A stretch of DNA of 64,000 nucleotides from Triatoma infestans (lineage: Eukaryota > Arthropoda > Insecta > Hemiptera > Reduviidae). Made by a program: the position numbers and the translations under genes. Below the pieces are notes generated by a model, which saw only the letters and a program-made list of their open reading frames with translations, searched no databases and had not been told where the DNA came from. Shown piece by piece: positions 56,692 through 64,000 of the stretch. Each line of letters starts with the position of its first letter. The first letter of the stretch is position 1. The stretch lies in assembly GCA_011037195.1 (NCBI GenBank), contig JAAEAF010002590.1, positions 1 to 64,000 on the forward strand, in the 5' to 3' direction.

Positions 56692-57505
56692 GTTTTTTTT
56701 TTTTTTAATTTAAGGAGCGTCAATGGCGGCCGGATCCTTCTCAGTGTACTGCCGGCCTCCGGACAGTGTTCTCTAGCTACAGACAACACTGTCCATCACA
56801 GAATAGTGAGCTGTAGAGGCTCCTAGGAAGAAAAAAAATCTAAGGGGTAAGCTGAAATGTGATTGGTTTGATGTGTTGTTGTATGTTTGTAGTATTGTAG
56901 CACGAACGGTTTTGTAAAGGGATTTGTGTGTATGTACAGGTTTTAAGAAACAGAGAAGTTTAAGAAATAAGTAGGAAATCACCACTGTTTTTGAAATAAA
57001 CATATTATTCTCTAAATGAATTATTTAAATACTTTATAATATCACAATAATATGCTTATAAATATAAATAGAAACTAGCTAGATTGATTTAAACTCTTAT
57101 GTTTTAACTTATAACTGGCACTGATGTTGACTCCTTGAATAATACCGTAAACTGTCTAATTTTGACTGTTCTGTTCGAGTGCTGAATTCTGAATTTAGAC
57201 TCATTCTTGAAAGAATGCTTTCTCTTGGTGTTTAAATTTTCCCCAGTAAGAAGGGGCAAAAGACAAAGCTAACTAAGTTCTATGACCTCTTTTGTAACGG
57301 TGTCCTTTACCTGAATAGTCCCTAACAATTCCTTTCACTGCACTATACACTTTATTTTAAGCTAAAATACACTAAACTATTTTTCCAAAATGATTTCCAT
57401 TTTTCCGAATTGCTACTTCCACTAGAAAGCACTGGACTTGAACCCGGGTACCTCCGCGTGGGAGTCCAATGCGCTAACTGACTGAGCTAATTCCTTCCCT
57501 GGACT
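56692..57505 (-). mobile_element. tRNA-derived SINE (type 1) split by an LTR
   Basis: Head at the right: minus strand AGGGAAGGAATTAGCTCAGT and TTAGCGC (A box) and CCCGGGTTCAAGTCC (B box). The body and the A tail (T run 56693-56706) are at the left. The two halves are separated by the LTR at 56853-57426. Uninterrupted length is about 240 bp, matching the copy at 58.4 kb. Anticodon loop CTCCCAC is Gly-like, but stems do not pair well. Confidence 0.82.
56853..57426 (+). mobile_element. Solo LTR, family L1, TSD AAGC
   Basis: Inserted in the SINE. AAGC at 56849-56852 and 57427-57430; joining across it restores GGGGTAAGCACTGGAC, as in the intact SINE (GGGTGGCACTGG). Starts TGAAATGTGATTGG; ends CTTCCACTAGA, where CA has mutated to GA. 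574 bp, longer than other L1 copies. Confidence 0.88.
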
Positions 57506-58377
57506 AACAATATACTAAATTTGTAGCATGCGTGGTGACAATGATCGAAGGTTAAAAAAATAATACCTTATTCTCTACAAACTGTTAAATAATTGACAAT
57601 TATTCCATGAAAACAAGGGCTAAAGTTGTACGTTTAATCACTAGAGATTAAAAGTATGAAACAGTGTTGCCAACTTACAATTAATCATTTTTAAAGGATT
57701 TAATGAAATCGTTAAAATAATATTAAATTAAACAATATTGTTTTATCATTATAAAAACAATTTAAAAATAAATTAAATAACAAACTTTCTGAAGCTTTCT
57801 CTTAGAGAAATGGACAACATTCTCTTAGAGATTACCGTACATGTTTTATCAATATCCTTTTTTTTAAATAGTTCTTAGCTGTTATAGAAAGAAATATAAT
57901 ATTTAAGGCGAAAATGAAATCGTTTTTATAACTCTTTTTTGTCACACTCGCTTGCATATTTGTGGGCAAATCTTAACTCGAGTGTGTAAAAGTGGCAGTT
58001 TATTCATTTGTGAAATAGATAAATATTTGTAGGATTTTAAAACATTAGAAAGAATGTAAAAAAAAATCTGAAAGTACTAGTTATAAACTTAGAGAAATTG
58101 TTTTATTTGTAACATAAAAAAGTATATTAAAATGTTATTTTGTTATATTAATGCACAATTTATTCCTAAAAAGAATAGATAATCAAGTTTTATTTTATCT
58201 CTAGTGAATAAAAAAAAGGAATAAAGAAATGGTTAGAAATTAAATAAATTATTAGAGAATAAACATAGTAACTGCCATTATTAAGAGAATGTTTTTATGC
58301 TTAATGAATTTAGAAAACTAGTAGATATCTCAAATGTTTACATGAATCATTGTAGATGAATTTTAATTTATGCTTGT
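57506..58377. other. No gene seen
   Basis: AT-rich, no supported feature. Confidence 0.4.
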
Positions 58378-58630
58378 AATTTTTTTTTTTTTTTTTTAAA
58401 GACGCGTCAATATCTCTGGTCATTGGAGCCAGGAAAGTTCTCAGTGCATTGTCTCGGCCTTCGGACATCGTTCTCTTGTTAGAAACAATACTGTCCAGCA
58501 GCGGATATAGAGCTTGCTTGTGTAGAGGCTTCTAGGAAGAAAAAAAAAATCTAAGGGTGGCACTGGATTTGAAAGCGGGACCTCTGCGTGGGAGTACAGT
58601 GAGCTATTACTGAGCCAATCCCTTCTATAT
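58378..58630 (-). mobile_element. tRNA-derived SINE (type 1), intact copy
   Basis: Minus strand: GGGATTGGCTCAGTAATAGC (A box), GCTTTCAAATCC (degraded B box), ATTTTTTTTTTCTTCCTAGA, a body, and an A tail (T run 58380-58397). Collinear with the split copy at 56.7 kb. Confidence 0.82.
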
Positions 58631-58914
58631 AATTGCCAACATTTCTAATTTTCTCAAGGCTACCTTTAAATGGGTTGTTCACCAATACTAATAAATAAAT
58701 AAATAAACAAAATTATAAAACATGACTAAATTACTCTTACAGAATTAAACTGGTTCCTTTAAACTATGCACAATAAAGACAGTTACTTTCTCTTACAGAT
58801 AAGGTAGATATTTTAAGCGTGTTAAATTTAAATAATTCTACGGTTGTTAAATAACTTAAAAAAAAAACACCAACAAAACAGATATAACATTTTTTATGCA
58901 TTTATTCTTTTTAT

Positions 58915-59650
58915 TTTTCTTACTCTTAGTGGAGGAAAGTAATTGTAATCGTGTCAAATTTTCGATATCGAATTTTCACCCGGAAAATATCCGTTTTAGT
59001 TAAGGTCCCCTGACCTCAGTGGTTTTTAAAAAATGGCCTGTTTGTGTGTGTGTTGTGTGTGTGTGTGTGTATGTATGTGAACAGCATAGCTCAAAAACGA
59101 AAAATCCTATAAAGTTCAAACTTGATATTCCGTTTAGATCAAGTGATGACCGTTACCATGGGATCCGATAGTAGGTCATCTGCTAAAATTCCTCAACCGG
59201 AAGTATCACTTTACAAGTTGGTTGTTTTACTTTTTTGCGATTTTATCAAAAATTGGCTCCGACGATTTTCTTGAAACATGGTTATATCAAGTAGACATAT
59301 AAAGAGTTACAACTTTTATGTGAAACATTTCTCTGGGAAAATTCATTAAGGGGCATTTTTACGGGACGGTGGGGGTTAGGTTTTCCTCTAAAGTGCTCTT
59401 TCAGATTACTATACAATTCTCAATAATATTAATCTAAGTCATATTAATTAAAATTAAATATGGTGTCCGAAATTCCAAGTTTCAAGAAAATTAGTAAACC
59501 GGAAGTACGCTTTTACTGAACAGTTTTTCAATTTTCGACGAACTCCGACGAAATTCATTAAATGTGGTTTACTAACTATAAAATTTGTCACTTTTAATTT
59601 TGAAATCTGGAGTAATTGAAAGTTGTGTGAGTTTTTTTTACATCAGATTT
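58915..59650 (+). repeat. Family A repeat
   Basis: From TTTCTTACTCTTAGTGG through GT tract 59045-59070, CCGGAAGTATC (59199), CCGGAAGTACG (59499) and end TTGTGTGAGT with a degraded hairpin. One monomer shorter than full copies. Confidence 0.85.
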
Positions 59651-59805
59651 TTTTTTTGCAAAATCAAAAGTGGTTCAAATAAAATATGTAAAATAAATAA
59701 AGTGAAAAAAAAAACTTGAATTACAAAGAACATTTTGTTTCTTAATTTTACCATCTTTAAGTTTGCCCTTTATCCTTGGGATCATATATTATTTTTACGT
59801 TTTAG

Positions 59806-59962
59806 GTCCATCGACCCCTAAGGAGTTGATGGAGACCATATTGGAAACTCTGAACTTTATTAAGATTGTCGAACTTCTCTTAGCAACATATTTGTATATG
59901 TATGTATATCTTAAGATGAATTCTTGCCCCATTTCACGTTGCACAAGAGAGATTTTAAAAAG
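59806..59962 (+). other. Candidate host exon (weak)
   Basis: In one of the few stretches free of repeats. Preceded by TTTTACGTTTTAG (acceptor-like) and followed by AAAAAG/GTAATG (donor-like). The 157-bp interval is open in the frame PSTPKELMETILETLNFIKI, VELLLATYLYMYVYLKMNS, and is less AT-rich than its flanks. I do not recognise the protein; the frame could be chance. Confidence 0.3.
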
Positions 59963-60835
59963 GTAATGTACTGTAATTTAATACTAGAAAATAATTATAT
60001 CACTCAAAGATAAAAAAAACAACAAAAATAATAATAAAAAATTAAATGTTAGTTATTAAAGAACAAACTATTTAGATGCAAAAAAAAGAAAAGAAAAAAA
60101 ACTAAGTTCGTAAATTTAGTTAATTGACCACGTTAATATAAACATATGGAAGTAATGAATCGATTAATGCATGTGAAATAAAGTTAACTGATATGAGATA
60201 TTTCTGTATCAGTATAAATAGTTTTTTTGCAAGGTTTCTACCACGTTCTATGAACAAGTTCCGTGAAAAGAAGAGATCAAGTAGTTGTTTTATAGTCAAT
60301 GTTGTAATTGTTAAGAATTTATTGTTTCAATTGTTGAACAACAGCAATTATATTGATAATGTGTTCATACATAATAAAATAGTCTATTACTAGTTCAAAT
60401 TTCCTTTATTTATATGTAATATTTAATTACTTTATTGTTTGAATGGCAAATAAAAGGTTCATTTTGAGTAGAAAATAAGTTGACACAAGGAATTTCTTAC
60501 GTATAATTTGTATAATTAGGACCAACAATTTTTGGTAATAATTTTCCTCATTAACAACAAAATAACCCATATTCCGGAATTTCCAGAATTATGATTTCTT
60601 TTAATTTTATTTATGAAATCTGAATTATTTTATTCTAATTTACTATATAGTAATTTTAACATTATTTTTTTTTTAAGAAACAGCGTCAAAATTTCTTCTA
60701 GATTAACGTCTTTTTAATTTGCTGAACGTTGAATATGATTGTTAAAAGCAGCCATTCAAATAGAAATCACAAAACTTAAAAAGGTTTTTTGAATGTTTCA
60801 ATCTAAGTTTTCAACCTTTGTTGAATCAGTGGTGT
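59963..60835. other. No gene seen
   Basis: AT-rich, no supported feature. Confidence 0.4.
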
Positions 60836-60842
60836 ATGTTTA

Positions 60843-61070
60843 GCCGTCCTGCGGCCTAGGACGGCTTCAACCATAATCCTTTTTTTCATATTATTTAGAT
60901 ATATTTTGAAGGTTCTCCTAGAAATGAGGGGGAAATATCTAGGCTAGATGGTTGGTTTTATTTACATTATCTACAATATGGAATACGCGCTTTTCAATTT
61001 AAAGCTGTCTCTAGATATTTACCTGCCAATTTTCAAATAGAACGTACAGAGGCTACAATTTGACTTTCAA
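60843..61070 (+). other. Hairpin and unassigned 54-codon frame
   Basis: GCCGTCCTGCGGCCTAGGACGGC at 60843-60865 forms an 8-bp stem. Next to it ATATTATTTAG (acceptor-like) precedes an open stretch IYFEGSPRNEGEISRLDGWF then YLHYLQYGIRAFQFKAVSRY to a stop at 61060. Unlike any family I know; could be a decayed transposon ORF. Confidence 0.25.
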
Positions 61071-61320
61071 TTTAAAGACTGAACTTTAATCCCAGAAATT
61101 CATATCTCTCGCCTCACAATCCTGCCTTCACTTTTTGTGCCAACATCAATAGTTGTGAACAACTGGCTTCAAAGGATTAAGAGTAAAAGAAGAGTAAAAT
61201 TTAGTGTCTAGTGAAAATTTATTATGAAAATTTGATATATTTCAGGATTTTTTTTGAAAATTTCTTTTGTAATATTGGTATTAAACAATAGTATTTATGA
61301 AAATAGTAAAATAATATGCT

Positions 61321-61705
61321 TGGTAGGTGTAATAGATGTGAGAAGGAGAGAGAATGAATTTTAGGATAATTGATTAGAAATAAATTAGATGATATACTGA
61401 ACATTGTATAATGAATAGAATACACAAACTGCAAGGACTTTACAGTTAGAATAGAAGTTAGGTAGAGAATAATAAAGAGACAGACTGGCTGAGTAATGAG
61501 AAGGTAGGTAGATAGGTTGCTGACTGGATGTAAACTGTCCTAAACCGGTCCTGAACTACACTGCCGTCGCTATGTTTATATGAATCGAACTGTCCCTTCC
61601 TAGTCTAACCTAGGTGGGGAGTAACTAACTTTTGATTCATTTAATGTCTGCTTCTTCGCTCTTCGGATCCTATGAATCTTTAATGATTCAGATCCCACCA
61701 TTACT
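61321..61705. repeat. LTR-like repeat L2, distant copy
   Basis: Same landmarks as the 4.1-5.1 kb copies (GAGAGAGAATGAATTTT, ACACAAACTGCAAGGAC, AGACAGACTGGCTGAG, CTTCGGATCCTATGAATCTT). No target duplication is evident. Confidence 0.5.
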
Positions 61706-61762
61706 TCAGCACTTGTTTCTGATTGTTAAATTATGTTTTTGGTGTTCGTTACGACCGCTATA

Positions 61763-62960
61763 TTCAATGTTGTAAATTGGATGTTGAGGTTCGGTCATAC
61801 AAAAGAACTCTTTTTAAATTTCTACCGACGTTTCGGCAAATTTATTGCCTTCTTCTGGTACAAGGTCTGTACAGAGGTTTTAATACAAATCAGAAAAAAT
61901 AAAAACAACATAAAATATGAACTTAAAATAAATATTTTCAAAATAAATTGTTTTTTAAAAATAAACTAAATAAATGGTATGATATATATATAGCACATTT
62001 AAATTTATTTTAAACTATTGTTGTAGAACAGATCAATATTAAACTAAATCACAACTATTGAAACTTTAACAATATGAGGCGTATATAAGATAAAGTATGG
62101 AAATAACTTTGGAAATGTACTTACAAAAATTTTCAGTTAGAATTACTTACAAACTCTAGTTTAACCTGTGACATACCATCACTAAGTATTACGGACCTTG
62201 GATGGGTCAAGGTTTATAAAGGGCTAGGAAAGCGGATGAGAAAACCGTGTCTTAGTCTGTATGTTGTTTTGGAAATTCCAGCAGATTGTTATAACTAAGG
62301 GATAGGTTTTTGGTGGCTGTTCTAAAATTGATAGATAATTTATCTTTTTTAATATGAATCATTTCCAATATATTTCTTTTTTTATTATTGTTGTTGATGG
62401 AGAGAATTTTAGTGTTTTCCATGTCAAATTCATGTTTGTATTGTATGCAGTGTTTCGTTAGTGCTGTAGTCATGTCAGTCGGTTTTTTAGTTTTACAGTC
62501 GTATTTATGTTGGTACAGTCTATTTTTTAAATATTGAGATGTTTGTCCTATGTACGTAGCTGGGCATTGTAAACAATTTATTTTATAAATTATATCTGAT
62601 AATAAAGTTGTGGGTGGGGGTCTTTTAGTTTAGAAAAGAGTTTTTTTAAAGGATTGGAGTTTTTGTGGGCAATGGAAAGGTTATATTTCTTGAAAATTTT
62701 AGCTGTTTTTTTCTGATGGACCTTCTATGTGTGGGATAGAGATATAGGATATTAGAAGTTGCTGTGATGGCGAAGAGGTTGATCACATTATCTGTGGATG
62801 GTTGATATAATATGGAGAGGTTCTATTTCTTATTGATTTGTATTAAAACCTTTGTACAGACCCTGAAGAAGGCGCTAAATTTGCCGAAACGTCAGTAGAA
62901 ATTTAAAAAGAGTTCTTTTGTATGACCGAACCTTAACATCCACTTTACAACATTGTTAAA
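61763..62960 (-). mobile_element. Penelope-like retroelement, 5' truncated, inverted ends
   Basis: An approximately 140-bp sequence occurs inverted at both ends (61763-61908 and about 62815-62960), with TTTCTACCGACGTTTCGGCA at the left and GCCGAAACGTCAGTAGAAAT at the right. It flanks the C-terminal coding part on the minus strand. Inverted terminal copies around a truncated body are the usual outcome of Penelope-like element insertion. Confidence 0.88.
62252..62780 (-). pseudogene. Penelope-like C-terminal GIY-YIG endonuclease region
   Basis: Minus-strand reading: KKTAKIFKKYNLSIAHKNSN (about 62700), DIIYKINCLQCPATYIGQTS (about 62605-62550; IY and YIG motifs of a GIY-YIG nuclease with paired Cys), YLKNRLYQHKYDCKTKKPTD, then the open frame 62473-62252 with TALTKHCIQYKHEFDMENTK, EMIHIKKDKLSINFRTATKN and LSLSYNNLLEF to a stop. 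The nuclease nicks target DNA in the intact element. The reverse transcriptase is absent; a stop lies upstream of the GIY part. Confidence 0.88.
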
Positions 62961-63107
62961 TTATTTTAATTGCCTTCCCAGCCTAAAAGCCTATACTTCT
63001 AACAAACCTTATACTGACAAACATTTTTCATTATAGATTGTTTAAAATTTTGGTGGAACATATTCCGTTAGTTGCATTAATGTTAGTTGGATATTAATCC
63101 AAAATTA

Positions 63108-63652
63108 TATCACACAACTTTCTCTTACTCCTGTTAATATAATTATAAATAAAATTACGAATTTGCTTTAAACTTCAAATTATGCTTATTTATCCTAAAT
63201 ATAGAGGTAATGGGGAGAGCGATAAGGACTAACCTACTAACTCAAATAGCAAGGAATAATAGAACTAACCCTATATATGACATTTTAACATCTCAAATTT
63301 CGCTAAACTATCTATATTCAATTTTTATTGGAAAAAAGCTTCAAATAAAAGTGACAAGTTTATATCTGTGAAGTATACCAGAAATTTAAAGGGAAATTAC
63401 AAAAGCAAAAAGAAAAGCGCAAACAAAAAATTAAAAAAAAAAAAAAAAATTAGTAAAGTCGTATTTTGATGGATTCTGTTCGATTTTGTCAGATGCGTTA
63501 ATAAATTAATACATTCACAAAATACCACATTTGAATTTTCCCGAGACTTTGACATACATACGGACTATTTGCTAAAAATATTTTTCGGTGAAAAATCAGT
63601 TTCGCTAATTAGGCATCATCACAATATTTTCTCTAACTAGAAATAAGAGAAA
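63108..63652 (-). repeat. Family A repeat, diverged
   Basis: ATCACACAACTTTCTCTTACTCC at 63109-63131 is the 3' end; the body is decayed (GTCGTATTTTGATGGATTC) and the 5' end reads AAATAAGAGAAAACAAAAA. Confidence 0.65.
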
Positions 63653-64000
63653 ACAAAAAATTAATGTGGGCGTAAAGATTAATTCAATAACATGCCAAAA
63701 TAGCTCTCTTCCAAAAACTTCATATTAATAGAAGTGTTTACCAAGATTTATTTTGATTGATTGAAATTAAGTACGACCTTGATAATGAAGTAACAAAATA
63801 ATTAATTGAGGCAAAGGGGGAAGGGGGAAAAGGAAGCTGGTAAAAGCTCATTAGCGAAATATAATTGAATTATAAATTGAATATTAAGGACTAAGTGTCT
63901 TCAAAATAACAAACATTTCGTGTTCATATTTAAATTGCATGTTGTAAACGTAAACAGTTAGTATTGCGGATAATTAACTAAAATTATAGCATTGTAAATG
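63653..64000. other. No gene seen
   Basis: AT-rich, no supported feature. Confidence 0.4.

Noticed and set aside
57427..57505. Possible functional tRNA gene (A and B boxes, GGTTCAAGTCC)
   Set aside because: It continues directly into a body shared with the copy at 58.4 kb and ends in poly-A, and the anticodon stem does not pair; it is a SINE head.

Overview
This window looks like transposon-rich, AT-rich arthropod chromatin (probably insect or chelicerate; the sequence does not decide). I find no intact host gene. The reasons for arthropod are a mariner element, Jockey-type and RNase H-bearing non-LTR retrotransposons, a Penelope-like element, PIF/Harbinger remnants, tRNA-derived SINEs, long poly-A/T and GT tracts, and one pseudogene whose translation matches the calcium- and integrin-binding (Cib2) family. 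All open frames longer than about 100 codons that I can interpret belong to mobile elements or to that pseudogene.

The dominant component is one dispersed family, here called family A: about 25 full or partial copies on both strands, the fullest about 1.0 kb. It starts with a palindromic CTCTTACTCCTAGTAAGAG block, then a (GT)n tract, then two or three roughly 295-bp internal monomers that each carry CCGGAAGT. It ends in a small GTGTGA/TCACAC hairpin followed by CAGATT and oligo-T. The outer 5' motif recurs inverted about 28 bp inside the 3' end. This asymmetric arrangement, plus insertion into T tracts (shown by one copy inserted in another), resembles Helentron-associated non-autonomous elements.

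Layout: 1-6 kb family A and a cluster of LTR-like repeats; 6.0-8.3 kb a broken mariner split by a 5'-truncated LINE with an 11-bp target duplication; 9.1-12.3 kb a LINE reverse transcriptase and nested family A; 14-18.5 kb a solo LTR, LINE tails and the best RNase H/zinc-knuckle frame; 19-26.7 kb family A with two LINE remnants and a 1-kb inverted pair; 27-36 kb solo LTRs, a SINE and several LINE fragments; 37.3-40.6 kb a LINE apparently interrupted by the Cib2 retrocopy; 42-48 kb LINEs, family A and a 484-bp tandem duplication; 49.1-51.1 kb a MITE-like family (B), a PIF/Harbinger transposase remnant and a solo LTR whose empty site is preserved nearby; 54.7-55.6 kb a hairpin and a MADF-like ORF; 56.7-58.6 kb two SINEs, one split by an LTR; 59.8 kb one weak candidate host exon; 61.8-62.9 kb a Penelope-like element with inverted ends.

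There is no operon or pathway. What the window records is layered insertion, with target-site duplications and empty sites that allow relative dating. Coordinates of degraded repeats are approximate to about 5-30 bp; protein calls come from reading translations against remembered family motifs, not from a search.
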